The notes: generated by a model not told the origin, from the sequence alone. DNA of 64,000 bases from JAPHSX01 sp039714395 (GCA_039714395.1 JBDLJH010000001.1:124001-188000); one strand, 5' to 3'. Positions 9,225 to 18,180 are shown, counted from the first letter of the stretch. Translations and numbers: made by a program.

Positions 9225-9611
9225 ATGTTAAGGCGTGGATTTCTGAAGGGACTGCTGGGGCTTGCAGGCTTGCCCGTCGCCGCAGGCCTGGCGGCGAAAG
9301 AGCCCAAACGGGCACTTATCCAAACCTCACCCGTTGCCGGTTTTCAGTACCACCAAGGTGAAAAACTGTGGCCGCAATTGTGTGAGGGAATGCCGCTGGA
9401 GCTGATGCGTGAGGCACATAATCGCCACGATCAGCGGGCCGTTGCCATCTACTGCCAGGGCGAGCAGCTCGGCTACCTGCCGCGCAGCGAAAACCAGGCA
9501 GTCAGCACTATGCTGGGTAGTGGTCTGTCGTTACCGGCGCAGATCAGCAGGCTGCGACTTGATGCCAATCCCTGGCAGCGCATCAAGTTAAAAATTTACC
9601 TTGAGGTATAG
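9225..9611 (+). CDS. HIRAN-domain protein with Tat-like signal peptide
   Basis: A 128-residue protein starting LRRGFLKGLLGLAGLPVAAG, a twin-arginine-like signal. The rest is a single HIRAN domain (about residues 35-125) with the typical LMREAHNRHDQRAVAIY, LGYLPRSEN and I.L run. HIRAN domains bind DNA ends in helicases such as HLTF; small stand-alone bacterial versions are common but not well understood. An export signal on a putative DNA-binding domain is odd. AAAGGAG precedes the ATG by 9 bases. The stop codon is one base from the next gene, so the two are coupled. Confidence 0.8.
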   Translation: MLRRGFLKGLLGLAGLPVAAGLAAKEPKRALIQTSPVAGFQYHQGEKLWPQLCEGMPLELMREAHNRHDQRAVAIYCQGEQLGYLPRSENQAVSTMLGSGLSLPAQISRLRLDANPWQRIKLKIYLEV

Positions 9612-9612
9612 C

Positions 9613-9819
9613 ATGGGTATTTTTAGCCTCCTCATCCTCTCCTGCGCCATCGGTTCATGGAGCGATAGTGCGATGATGGGAATCGGAGTTTTTATCGTCG
9701 GTTACATCGTCTTCACCCCGGCGGGGGCGGTTGTAGAGCAGAAAAGAGGCAGTTCATTCGGCTCACTACTTCTATGTGCTGTTGGCGTGGCATGGTTGCT
9801 GGGGAGTGACGATGAATAA
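9613..9819 (+). CDS. Small two-TM membrane protein upstream of cas3
   Basis: A 68-residue protein with two hydrophobic stretches (about residues 2-36 and 47-62) and an acidic end GSDDE. I do not recognise a family. GAGG in the end of the HIRAN gene serves as ribosome binding site for the ATG at 9613. Its stop overlaps the cas3 start by 8 bases, so cas3 translation may be coupled to it. The chain HIRAN-TM protein-cas3 is therefore tight, which argues that both are accessory parts of this CRISPR operon. An earlier TTG at 9601 is a less likely start. Confidence 0.65.
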   Translation: MGIFSLLILSCAIGSWSDSAMMGIGVFIVGYIVFTPAGAVVEQKRGSSFGSLLLCAVGVAWLLGSDDE

Positions 9820-12406
9820 TAAAGAGCAGAAACTACCGATTTATTACGATTATTGGGGTAAAACTGCCGAGGATGGGGGTTACCATCTATTGCCTTACCA
9901 CTGCCTGGATGTGGCGGCAGTGGGGGCAAGCTGGTGGCAGCGTGATCCGGTGATCCGTCGTTTGTTCGTGAACGCAACGGGACAGAATGAGGCAACCTGT
10001 CTGGCATGGCTCCTCTTCTTCCTTGCCTTGCACGATCTGGGGAAGATTGATATCCGGTTTCAGTTAAAAGCATCTGATGTGCTTAGTAAAATCCGACCGA
10101 ACTTTGATCTGGAGTCTGTGGAACCTGATACCAAGTACTACCATGGGCCATCGGGATGGGAGTGGTTTGTCAGAGATTCAGGCGTTCTTGGGATTAAGGA
10201 GGGTGAACTACCTCGCTGGGGTGAATGGATGCGTGCCGTTTGTGGCCACCATGGTTCGCTGTCGCTGGGGGAGCCTTTTTCATGCCCTGAGGCTGAGGAT
10301 GAGGTGGTTGCTTTCGATGCCATGGCAAGAACGGAATTGCTCCATGATCTCGCGGATCTTTTCCTCACCCCTGAGGGTCTATCCATGACCGCCCCACCGC
10401 CGCCAGCCCCGGATATGTTGGCAGGTTTCTGCTCCGTAAGTGACTGGATAGGTTCCAACCAGCAACATTTCGAACCTGTCGCTAAAGAGCTAACTTTGGC
10501 TACATACCTGTCGCTGGCACAGCAGCGTGCCGCTGCGGCACTGGATGAGAGTGGTGTCTTTGAGGTGTCGCTTCAGCATGGTGGTATGGAGGTTCTCTAT
10601 CCTGATCCTGATTACCGGCCACGCCAGGTGCAGACAGTGATAGATGAACTACCTATAGAACCCGGATTGACGTTAATTGAGGCACCCACCGGTTCAGGTA
10701 AAACGGAGGCAGCTCTGGCCTATGCCTCGCGTCTTCTGGCCGCCGGACTGGCCGATTCAGTGATCTTTGCGCTACCAACCCAGGCCACGGCTAATGCCAT
10801 GTTCACGCGGTTGAATAAGGTGGCACACAGACTCTTTCCTGCTGGTTCTAATCTTCTCCTTGCCCACGGCAGGGCAAAATATAACACAGCGTTTTCTGCC
10901 CTGAAGGCGTCGCTACGTCCTACAGCCCAGGGAAGGGAGGAGGCGGCGGTGCAGTGTGTCGAGTGGCTATCTGCCAGCCGCAAACGTGTCTTTCTCGGGC
11001 AGCTGGGTGTTTGTACTATCGATCAGGTCTTTCTCTCGGTTCTCCCTGTACGACACCAGTTCGTGCGTGCCTTTGGTGTCAGAAAGTCGGTACTGATCAT
11101 CGATGAGGTGCATGCCTATGATGCCTATATGTACGGGCTGCTGGAGAATGTTTTGAGCGGACAGCGTCTGGCGGGTGGTACGGCCATCCTGCTATCGGCC
11201 ACGCTTCCCGCCTGGCAGAAACGGATCCTGCTGGGTGAAGACGAGGATGAACCACAGGTGCAGCAAGAGCCCTATCCGATGATTACGCACGTATCACATC
11301 GGGGCACCAGGCAAAGTCTGGTGCCGGACGAAGCGAATCAACCGCACCTGCACACTGTGGCGGTTGACTGCTGGAACTCCATAGACCTTCTTCCCACCAC
11401 CGAGCAGCGCAAGGAAATTATTGCTGCGGCCAGCCAGGGTGCCCTGGTCGGCATTGTCTGCAATTTGGTGGCCGATGCGCAGCAACTGGCAGCACAGCTC
11501 AGGACGGAGGTTGAAGGGCAGAGTGAGGCTATCGTCGTTGACCTCTTTCATGCCCGCTACCGCTTCAAGGATCGTCAGTCGAAAGAAGAGGCGGTGATGG
11601 AGTATTACGGTAAGGAGGCGAAACGTCAGCAAGGGCGCATCCTTGTTGCGACCCAGGTTATCGAGCAGAGCCTGGACCTCGACTTTGACTGGCTGATCTC
11701 ACAGCTCTGCCCGGTTGACCTACTGTTTCAGCGTATCGGCAGACTCCATCGTCATCCGAGGGATAATCGCCCCGCCGCATTCACTGAGGCCCGATGTACG
11801 GTTCTTGCACCCTCCGACGGCGACTATCTACTGCACAAGGTTATCTACGGCCACAGACAAGTGTTGTGGCGCACCCAACAGTTGCTGCAATCACATAATC
11901 TCATCACTTTCCCCTCCGCCTATCGTGACTGGATCGAGCGTGTCTACGCCGAGCAACCGTGGGAGGTTGAGCCTGAATCGATCACGAAAGAGGCTGAGCA
12001 GTTCCGCCAGAGTGCCGAGGGTAAATTCTATGGTGCCAAGGTGTTGTCGGTGATCCGTGGTCAACCTCTGCCCGACACCGAGGGGGCCGCAGGTCGTCTC
12101 ACCCGCGACGGAGAGATGAGTCTGACCGTGGTACCGATCATGGCTGGGCGAGGGAAGGTACTGCTCGATGGACAGAGCCTGGATGAGATGGATGAGGGCG
12201 AGCAGGACGAGGCGATCGATATGAATGCCATCGGAGTGCCAGCAGGGTGGAGGAAATGGTTACCACCAGAAGATGATAACGGGAGGCACTGGGTGCAGAT
12301 GGCCGAGGCCAATAAGTGTTGTGATGAATATGTAACACATGACCAGAGTTTCACATATAGTCCAGATACAGGACTGCAGCTGAATAATAATAAGGAGGAA
12401 GGATGA
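9812..12406 (+). CDS. cas3: CRISPR-associated helicase/nuclease Cas3 (type I-E)
   Basis: An 864-residue fusion of an N-terminal HD nuclease and an SF2 helicase. HD residues are seen in YHCLDVA, HDLGKIDIRF and GHHGS (about residues 28-140). Helicase motifs are EAPTGSGKTEAAL (Walker A, near 290), IIDEVHAYD (II), LSATLP (III) and ATQVIEQSLDLDFD with QRIGRLHRH (V/VI). Cas3 is recruited by Cascade and then unwinds and shreds target DNA. I start at the ATG at 9812, which has GGGGAG upstream; the longer frame from 9776 only runs through the preceding gene. The stop overlaps casA by 4 bases. All motifs are intact, so interference should be possible. Confidence 0.96.
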   Translation: MNNKEQKLPIYYDYWGKTAEDGGYHLLPYHCLDVAAVGASWWQRDPVIRRLFVNATGQNEATCLAWLLFFLALHDLGKIDIRFQLKASDVLSKIRPNFDLESVEPDTKYYHGPSGWEWFVRDSGVLGIKEGELPRWGEWMRAVCGHHGSLSLGEPFSCPEAEDEVVAFDAMARTELLHDLADLFLTPEGLSMTAPPPPAPDMLAGFCSVSDWIGSNQQHFEPVAKELTLATYLSLAQQRAAAALDESGVFEVSLQHGGMEVLYPDPDYRPRQVQTVIDELPIEPGLTLIEAPTGSGKTEAALAYASRLLAAGLADSVIFALPTQATANAMFTRLNKVAHRLFPAGSNLLLAHGRAKYNTAFSALKASLRPTAQGREEAAVQCVEWLSASRKRVFLGQLGVCTIDQVFLSVLPVRHQFVRAFGVRKSVLIIDEVHAYDAYMYGLLENVLSGQRLAGGTAILLSATLPAWQKRILLGEDEDEPQVQQEPYPMITHVSHRGTRQSLVPDEANQPHLHTVAVDCWNSIDLLPTTEQRKEIIAAASQGALVGIVCNLVADAQQLAAQLRTEVEGQSEAIVVDLFHARYRFKDRQSKEEAVMEYYGKEAKRQQGRILVATQVIEQSLDLDFDWLISQLCPVDLLFQRIGRLHRHPRDNRPAAFTEARCTVLAPSDGDYLLHKVIYGHRQVLWRTQQLLQSHNLITFPSAYRDWIERVYAEQPWEVEPESITKEAEQFRQSAEGKFYGAKVLSVIRGQPLPDTEGAAGRLTRDGEMSLTVVPIMAGRGKVLLDGQSLDEMDEGEQDEAIDMNAIGVPAGWRKWLPPEDDNGRHWVQMAEANKCCDEYVTHDQSFTYSPDTGLQLNNNKEEG

Positions 12407-13842
12407 ATCTACTTACATCGGCATGGATCCCCGTTCGCAAAGGGGGGGCTTTTCGGCATATCAGTCTGAAGACCTTGCTTTGCGCGGAGGGGAAGTACCA
12501 CTTATCTCTCTACCGGGATGATATGGAGACAGCGGCGCTACAGCTGTTGATCTCGCTGGTACAGGCAGCCTTTACCCCGAAAAGTAACGAAGAACTTTAT
12601 CAGCGAGTGGAGCAACCGCTAACAGAAGATGAGTATGCGGCAGTCATCTCTCCCCTAGATAGCTGGTTTGAGCTGAACCATGATGAAACCCCCTTTATGC
12701 AGAGCCTGGGAGTGAAGGCCAAGGGGGCGACGCCTATTCAGAAACTCTTCGTCGGTCTGCCCGAGGGCAACAATCACGCCTTCTTCAATCCTCCTGGTGA
12801 GATCGGGGCCGTCTGCCCAAGTTGTGCGGCAATCGCCCTGTTCAATCAGGCCTCCAACTGCCCCAGTTTCGGTGGTGGTTTTAAGGCCAATCTTAGAGGC
12901 AGTGCACCGGTCAACACCTTTGTTGCGGGGGAGAGTTTGCGCCAAACCCTCTGGCTTAACGTCCTGACGGCTGGCTATGCCTCTCGCATATTGCCTAATA
13001 CCGCAGCAGAGCCCCGCCCGACATGGCTAACAACAATCAAGGCAGGCGAAAAGATACAGGCACAGAGCATTGGCTTGTTGCGGGGGCTCTTCTGGCAGCC
13101 GGCCAGATTAGAGCTTATCGGTGAGCCGAGGGATGGGGTTTGCGATAGTTGCCAAAGTTCGTCGAACTATCTTTATAGCGGATTCAATAAGGAAAAATTT
13201 GTCTACTCCATAGAGGGGATGTGGCCACACCCCCATTCGCCGCAAATATGGAATCTGAAAAAAGACGGTGCCATTGAGAAGCGGCGTTTCATCTCTTTTA
13301 CCACCGCTGCTCCGGCGTGGACACAACTCAACCAGTATCTGGTTGCGCGTAGCGACAGTATCCCAGCCCCTGTGGTGGAGCAGTTCAAGGAGCTGTTTTC
13401 CCGCCGTGCATTGAATCTCTATGTGTCCGGTTATCGTAACAAACAGGCCGCTATCCTAATGCGCCGTCATGAGCTGTTCAGCATGCCTGAAGATTGGGGG
13501 AAAGATGATCATTTGGGGAGGGTTATCAGTGAGGCCCTGAATGCGCGCAGCCTGTTACGCCGTAAACTCTACGGTTTTGCCAAGAAAGTTGGGGCCAATA
13601 TTCATGAGGATGCACAACAGCAATTTGACCGCCGTAGCGAGGCGCTTATCCATGCACTCCTCACCGACATGAGCTTCAAGGAGCGCAAACAGGCCTACCG
13701 GATATTTCGTGAGTCTGTGGTGGGATTGGCAAGGGAGTTGTTTGAGCAGGTCACGGCACCCTATCGCCACTCCATCGCCGGGATGGAGAACTACGTGAAA
13801 TTTAAGGGCAGCTTGAATGCCGAAATTGCAGCACTGAGCTAG
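12403..13842 (+). CDS. casA: Cascade large subunit Cse1/CasA (Cas8e)
   Basis: A 479-residue Cse1 protein beginning with the hallmark NLLTSAWIPV. Cys pairs CPSC (about residue 139) and CDSC (about 246) could bind zinc, as in some Cse1 proteins. In type I-E Cascade this subunit recognises the PAM and recruits Cas3. It overlaps cas3 by 4 bases (ATGA) and has AAGGAGGA just upstream. The stop TAG merges with the ribosome binding site of casB. Confidence 0.93.
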   Translation: MNLLTSAWIPVRKGGAFRHISLKTLLCAEGKYHLSLYRDDMETAALQLLISLVQAAFTPKSNEELYQRVEQPLTEDEYAAVISPLDSWFELNHDETPFMQSLGVKAKGATPIQKLFVGLPEGNNHAFFNPPGEIGAVCPSCAAIALFNQASNCPSFGGGFKANLRGSAPVNTFVAGESLRQTLWLNVLTAGYASRILPNTAAEPRPTWLTTIKAGEKIQAQSIGLLRGLFWQPARLELIGEPRDGVCDSCQSSSNYLYSGFNKEKFVYSIEGMWPHPHSPQIWNLKKDGAIEKRRFISFTTAAPAWTQLNQYLVARSDSIPAPVVEQFKELFSRRALNLYVSGYRNKQAAILMRRHELFSMPEDWGKDDHLGRVISEALNARSLLRRKLYGFAKKVGANIHEDAQQQFDRRSEALIHALLTDMSFKERKQAYRIFRESVVGLARELFEQVTAPYRHSIAGMENYVKFKGSLNAEIAALS

Positions 13843-13850
13843 GAGTGAAT

Positions 13851-14306
13851 ATGGAAATTGTCGAAAAAAAGCAGGAGACGTTACCCGATTTCGTGATGTT
13901 GAAACAGCGTTTCGATGCGATGGGGAGCGGCCCCAGGGCAGAAATGAGAAGGGTAAACACTGTGGGTGCATTGGCGGATCTGCCAGCTTACTACCACTGG
14001 CTGCAGGGGGGGGGGTCTGATGCTCGTCTGCAACGCGTCGCCTTTCTTGTGCCTTATGTGAAGCACAAACCCGGCAGCCCCTCACTGGGTCAGCAATGCA
14101 AAAAGGCAGGCGTCTCAGAGATGCGGCTGTTTCAAGTGATTCGTTCCAGCTCGCCGCGTGATCTGGAACAACTACGCCGTTTGATTATTCAAGTTGAACC
14201 GCAACTCGATTGGAACGAATTTGGACCAACACTCTACTTCTGGGGGAAGGCAAAAAAACAGCGGATCCTCGAACAGTATTTCACACCGATTAAGAAACAA
14301 CAGTAA
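13851..14306 (+). CDS. casB: Cascade small subunit Cse2/CasB
   Basis: A 151-residue Cse2 protein, mostly helical by composition, with the typical RLQRVAFLVPYVKH and ISEMRLFQVIRS-like core (here VSEMRLFQVIRS). Two copies form the belly of type I-E Cascade and hold the displaced DNA strand. AGGAG lies 5 bases before the ATG at 13851. A GTG two codons earlier sits inside that ribosome binding site and is unlikely. It lies between casA and cas7 in the standard order. Confidence 0.9.
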   Translation: MEIVEKKQETLPDFVMLKQRFDAMGSGPRAEMRRVNTVGALADLPAYYHWLQGGGSDARLQRVAFLVPYVKHKPGSPSLGQQCKKAGVSEMRLFQVIRSSSPRDLEQLRRLIIQVEPQLDWNEFGPTLYFWGKAKKQRILEQYFTPIKKQQ

Positions 14307-14318
14307 AGGGAGTTAACC

Positions 14319-15413
14319 ATGAGCGACAAGAATTTTATTAATATCCACGCACTGATCTCGCACAGCCCTTCGTGTCTGAACCGCGATGATATGAATATGC
14401 AGAAATCGGCGGTATTCGGCGGGGTGCGTCGGGTGCGAATTTCAAGCCAGAGCCTCAAACGTGCGATGCGCAAAAGTGACTACTACCATACCCACATCGG
14501 CGGGCATTCCCTGCGTACCCGCGATTTGGCAAAGTTGAAGGAGAAGTTTATCCATGCCCTGAGTGATCGTTATAGCGAAGAGCAGATTGCCACGGCGATG
14601 GATCTCTTTGTGAAGGGTGAGAAGAAGGAGCCTGGCGCTGAAGAAAAGAAAATAGCCGTGGCACCGTGGGCCGTTTCCGAGATCGGTGAGGTGTGTCGTA
14701 TTATCGCCGAGGCTGGGCCTGATGCCGATGCGAAGATGTTGAAGAAGGCGGTCGATGCCAACCTAAAGGGATTACGTTCAGCCTTAAATGATGCGGTGGA
14801 TATTGCACTCTCCGGTCGTATGGCAACATCGGGACTGATGACCTCTGTCGACGGGGCGATGGCTCTCGCCCACACCATTACCACCCATGCGGTCGATGCA
14901 GATATCGACTGGTTTACCGCCGTGGATGACCTGGTCACGGATGAGGGTGAGGTTGGTGCCGGTCACCTCAATACCCAGGAGTTCAGTTCTGGGGTCTTTT
15001 ACCGCTATGCCAGCATTAATATCGGGCAGTTGCAGAAAAATCTCGGTGATGTGTCGCGTGAGAAGGCGTTAGAGGTTGCCGGGCATGTGGTGCACATGAT
15101 GGCCACTGTTGTGCCCAACGCCAAGCAGCAGACCTTCGCCGCGCACAATGTTGCTGATCTTGTGGTGGCGAGCTTCGCCGATATTCCTCTGTCGTTGGCA
15201 AATGCCTTTGAGAAACCGGTGAAGGAGGGGCGTGATGGCCTGATGTTGCCCTCAGCCAAGGCGTTGATTGACTACTGGAATCGTATGAAGAGCGGTTACG
15301 GGCTGGATGAGCAGGCAACGGCATTCAGTATGGTTGACGGCCTGGATCTTTCCGATTCCGTGGCCTCGCTGCCGCAACTGCAGGCGTGGCTCTGTGCCGG
15401 TGGGAAAGTGTGA
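14319..15413 (+). CDS. casC: Cascade backbone subunit Cas7e/CasC
   Basis: A 364-residue Cas7 RAMP protein starting MSDKNFINIHALISHSPSCL, as in the Cse4/CasC family. Internal hallmarks include SSQSLKRAMRK near residue 47, SGLMTSVDGA, and GVFYRYASINI near 225. Six copies line the crRNA spacer in Cascade. GGGAG precedes the ATG by about 9 bases, and the gene is 12 bases from casB. Confidence 0.94.
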   Translation: MSDKNFINIHALISHSPSCLNRDDMNMQKSAVFGGVRRVRISSQSLKRAMRKSDYYHTHIGGHSLRTRDLAKLKEKFIHALSDRYSEEQIATAMDLFVKGEKKEPGAEEKKIAVAPWAVSEIGEVCRIIAEAGPDADAKMLKKAVDANLKGLRSALNDAVDIALSGRMATSGLMTSVDGAMALAHTITTHAVDADIDWFTAVDDLVTDEGEVGAGHLNTQEFSSGVFYRYASINIGQLQKNLGDVSREKALEVAGHVVHMMATVVPNAKQQTFAAHNVADLVVASFADIPLSLANAFEKPVKEGRDGLMLPSAKALIDYWNRMKSGYGLDEQATAFSMVDGLDLSDSVASLPQLQAWLCAGGKV

Positions 15414-15429
15414 ACGACAGGGAGCCGTT

Positions 15430-16095
15430 ATGGAAAACTTTCTGATACTCAAGTTACGAGGGCCGATGCAGGCGTGGGGGACGCATAGTTATGAAGACTA
15501 TCGCCCGAGCAATGCCTTCCCGACTCGAAGTGGTGTTGTGGGATTATTGGGTGCCTGCCTGGGTATTGATCGCGCAGATCGCAAGGCGATTGCTGAACTG
15601 AGTGGTGGCATGCGTATGGCGGTCAGGGCGGATAGATGCCCTGATGTAACACCTACGGTACTCACCGACTTCCACACGGTGATGGATGCACGCAAAGTGG
15701 ATGGCAAGGTAAATCCTAACCCTGTGGTATCCAGACGCGAATACCTGTGTGATGCCAGCTTTACGGTTGCGTTGGGATTTCATGCCGAAACTGCATGGCA
15801 ACTGGAGCAGGTTAAGAGTGCTGTTATGCGACCTATCTATACGCCGTTCCTTGGGCGGCGTTCCTGTGCTCTGGCACGCCCCCTTTATGAGGGTGAGGTG
15901 GAAGCCGAGTCACTGGTTGATGCTATCGCCAGAGTCTCACCACACAAAGGGGTGATTTATAGCGAAGAGGCAGAGGGTAGTCATAGCCGATTGCTGTTAC
16001 GTGACGTACCCACCGCAGCACCTCAGCGGCAGTTCGCGACACGCTATGTTCATATACACGTCGGAAACGGAGGTGATGGCAATGTATCTCAGTGA
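15430..16095 (+). CDS. casD: Cascade subunit Cas5e/CasD
   Basis: A 221-residue Cas5 RAMP protein beginning with LILKLRGPMQAWGTHSYEDY, followed by PTRSGVVGLLGACLG, both typical of type I-E Cas5. It caps the 5' handle of crRNA. The ATG at 15430 has GGGAG upstream; the frame is open further back into casC but has no reason to start there. It overlaps cas6e by 14 bases. Confidence 0.93.
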   Translation: MENFLILKLRGPMQAWGTHSYEDYRPSNAFPTRSGVVGLLGACLGIDRADRKAIAELSGGMRMAVRADRCPDVTPTVLTDFHTVMDARKVDGKVNPNPVVSRREYLCDASFTVALGFHAETAWQLEQVKSAVMRPIYTPFLGRRSCALARPLYEGEVEAESLVDAIARVSPHKGVIYSEEAEGSHSRLLLRDVPTAAPQRQFATRYVHIHVGNGGDGNVSQ

Positions 16096-16681
16096 GGTGG
16101 TGTTGGAGTTACCAAAACGCGCCAATCCTTATGACCTGCACAGGCAGCTTTGGAAGTTCTTCGAGCTGCCACCCGGAAGTCCGAGGCCATTCCAGTTCAG
16201 GGTCGAGCAGCTCAAGGGTAATCAGGCAAAAGTTTTGATGCAGTCATCTATCCCGACTGAGCGTGAGGTGGAAGGAGCAAGGGTGCAACGGCAGAAACCC
16301 TTTGCACCGGTCTTTTCGACCGGGCAGCGCCTGCGTTTTCGTCTGAAGGCCAATCCTATCAAGACGATTAAGGATGAAAAGGGTCGAGTTAATAGCAGGG
16401 GGAAGACAAAGTCGTGCCGCGTGCCGTTGATCCAGGAGGAGCAGCAGCTTGAGTGGTTGACCCGTAAGCTGGATGGGGCCGCGACGATTGGTGAAGTTAT
16501 CATTCGCTCCCGTGAGAATATCTATTTTCGTAAGGGAAAACGTGCCGGAAAGGTGGTGGCGGTGACCTTCGAGGGGATGCTCCAGGTGCAGGATCAAGGC
16601 ACGTTTGCAGAAATTTTGGCTATGGGCATCGGACCTGCCAAGGGCCTCGGCTGTGGCATGTTGAGCCTGGCGCCAGCTTGA
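16082..16681 (+). CDS. casE: CRISPR RNA endonuclease Cas6e/CasE
   Basis: A 199-residue Cas6e. It processes pre-crRNA at the repeat hairpin and stays on the 3' handle. The start at 16082 has GGAGG 8 bases upstream and places the catalytic-type histidine at residue 20 (PYDLHRQLW), as in E. coli CasE. The C-terminal Gly-rich loop GIGPAKGLGCGML is the usual RNA-binding element. Downstream one would expect cas1, but a toxin-antitoxin pair is inserted instead. Confidence 0.92.
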   Translation: MYLSEVVLELPKRANPYDLHRQLWKFFELPPGSPRPFQFRVEQLKGNQAKVLMQSSIPTEREVEGARVQRQKPFAPVFSTGQRLRFRLKANPIKTIKDEKGRVNSRGKTKSCRVPLIQEEQQLEWLTRKLDGAATIGEVIIRSRENIYFRKGKRAGKVVAVTFEGMLQVQDQGTFAEILAMGIGPAKGLGCGMLSLAPA

Positions 16682-16695
16682 CCTTGCAACCATCC

Positions 16696-16717
16696 GTTGT
16701 ACAATAAGATGTACAAC
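16696..16717. promoter_or_regulatory. YefM-YoeB-type operator: paired TGTACA sites
   Basis: Perfect inverted repeat GTTGTACA, 6 bases, TGTACAAC. The two TGTACA hexamers are 12 bases apart centre to centre. In E. coli the YefM-YoeB complex represses its own promoter through TGTACA motifs with similar geometry. The site lies 20 bases before the antitoxin start, so the inserted pair appears to have brought its own regulated promoter into the cas operon. Confidence 0.8.
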
Positions 16718-16736
16718 CAAGTTCAAGGAGCCTTTT

Positions 16737-16991
16737 ATGGATGCCATCGCCTACAGCACCGCCCGCGCCAACCTGGCGGGCACCATGGAGCAGGTCTGTG
16801 AAGATCATGCCCCGGTTATTATCACCCGCAAAGGGGCGGGGTCGGTGATCATGATCTCGCTGGATGACTACCAGGCCCTGGAAGAGACCGCCTACCTGCT
16901 TCGCAGCCCGAAGAACGCCCGTCGTCTGCTTGAGTCTATCGCCGAGTTGGAGAGTGGTGGCGGTACTGAGCGCGAATTGGTCGAGGAGTAA
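16737..16991 (+). CDS. yefM: Antitoxin, YefM/Phd family
   Basis: An 84-residue antitoxin with the YefM N-terminal DNA-binding fold (MDAIAYSTARANLAGTMEQV, then VIITRKG and VIMISLDDYQALEET) and an acidic, flexible C-terminus that would cover the toxin. AAGGAG is 7 bases before the ATG. It neutralises YoeB and represses the pair through the TGTACA operator just upstream. It sits 55 bases after cas6e, on the same strand as all cas genes. Confidence 0.93.
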   Translation: MDAIAYSTARANLAGTMEQVCEDHAPVIITRKGAGSVIMISLDDYQALEETAYLLRSPKNARRLLESIAELESGGGTERELVEE

Positions 16992-17014
16992 CATGGCTAA
17001 CAGGGACGTAACCG

Positions 17015-17269
17015 ATGAAACTGATTTTTGCTGAACGAGCCTGGGAGGATTACCTCTACTGGCAGCGTAGTGATAAAAAAGTCGTTAAGCGAATTCATCA
17101 GCTCATTCAGGCGATTCTGCGTGAACCCTTTGCCGGAATTGGCAAGCCTGAGCCGTTACGCCACGGTCTATCCGGTTACTGGTCTCGTCGCATCGATGAG
17201 GAGCACCGCATCGTCTACAAAGTGGCTGATGACAGCCTCTTCATTGCCCAGTTGAGGTACCACTACTGA
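17015..17269 (+). CDS. yoeB: Toxin YoeB (ribosome-dependent mRNA interferase)
   Basis: An 84-residue YoeB, the same length as the E. coli protein. The residues aligned with the E. coli catalytic set, Glu46, Arg65 and His83, are all present (KPEPLRH, EEHRIVY, RYHY), so the toxin should be active. YoeB cuts mRNA in the ribosomal A site when freed from YefM. The gap from the antitoxin is 23 bases. The stop TGA overlaps the ATG of cas1 (TGATG), which makes translational coupling between a toxin and the CRISPR integrase likely. Confidence 0.94.
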   Translation: MKLIFAERAWEDYLYWQRSDKKVVKRIHQLIQAILREPFAGIGKPEPLRHGLSGYWSRRIDEEHRIVYKVADDSLFIAQLRYHY

Positions 17270-18180
17270 TGCTCCCTGATCTCACCCCTATCCCCCTCAA
17301 AGAGCGAAACTCCATCCTCTTTGTCGAGCGCTGCCACGTTGATGTGCGCGACGGCGCCTTTGTGATGATCGACAAAGAAGGGGTGCGTACCCATGTGCCC
17401 GTTGGTGGCACCGCCTGCCTGCTGCTTGAACCCGGTGTGCGACTCTCGCATCGAGCGGCAGCGTTAGCTGCCAAGGTCGGCACTCTGCTGGTATGGGTGG
17501 GTGAGGGCGGGGTTCGGCTCTACTCCGCCGGTCAGCCCGGTGGTGCCCGCTCAGATAAGTTACTCTATCAGGCTAAACTGGCTCTGGATGAGGGTCTGAG
17601 GCTGAAGGTCGTGCGCAAAATGTACGCACTGCGATTCGGGGAGGAGCCGCCGAGTCGTCGTAGCGTAGAGCAGTTGCGCGGTATAGAAGGGGCGCGGGTA
17701 AAGAAGACCTATGAGCTGCTTGCCAAGCGCTACGGCGTAACCTGGAAGGGACGGCGTTACGATCAGAAAGAGTGGGCCAGTGCAGATATACCCAATCGCT
17801 GTCTCTCAGCCGCCACGGCTTGCCTTTATGGTGTTACCGAGGCGGCAATCCTGGCCGCCGGTTACGCCCCCGCCATTGGGTTTATACATACGGGAAAACC
17901 ACTCTCATTCGTCTACGATATTGCCGATATTCCAAAGTTCGATACTGTAGTGCCAGTAGCCTTTAAGATCGCCGCTAAAAATCCCACAAACCCCGAACGG
18001 ATGGTTCGTATCGCCTGCCGCGATATGTTTCGAGAGAGCAAACTGCTCGGACGACTTATCCCGATGATCAACGATGTGCTTGATGCCGCAGGTGAGAAGC
18101 CGCCAGAACCTGCTCCCGAGGCGGTCAAACCCGCCATTCCCAACAAAGAGGGGCTGGGCGATGCTGGTCATCGTAGTTGA
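17269..18180 (+). CDS. cas1: CRISPR integrase Cas1 (type I-E)
   Basis: A 303-residue type I-E Cas1 with the start NSILFVERCHVDV, VPVGGTACLLLEPGVRLSH near residue 45, and the C-terminal GFIHTGKPLSFVYDIAD containing the conserved His and Asp metal ligands. With Cas2 it inserts new spacers at the leader end. Its ATG shares a base with the yoeB stop; no independent ribosome binding site is evident right before it, so it probably relies on ribosomes finishing yoeB. It overlaps cas2 by 20 bases. Confidence 0.96.
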   Translation: MLPDLTPIPLKERNSILFVERCHVDVRDGAFVMIDKEGVRTHVPVGGTACLLLEPGVRLSHRAAALAAKVGTLLVWVGEGGVRLYSAGQPGGARSDKLLYQAKLALDEGLRLKVVRKMYALRFGEEPPSRRSVEQLRGIEGARVKKTYELLAKRYGVTWKGRRYDQKEWASADIPNRCLSAATACLYGVTEAAILAAGYAPAIGFIHTGKPLSFVYDIADIPKFDTVVPVAFKIAAKNPTNPERMVRIACRDMFRESKLLGRLIPMINDVLDAAGEKPPEPAPEAVKPAIPNKEGLGDAGHRS

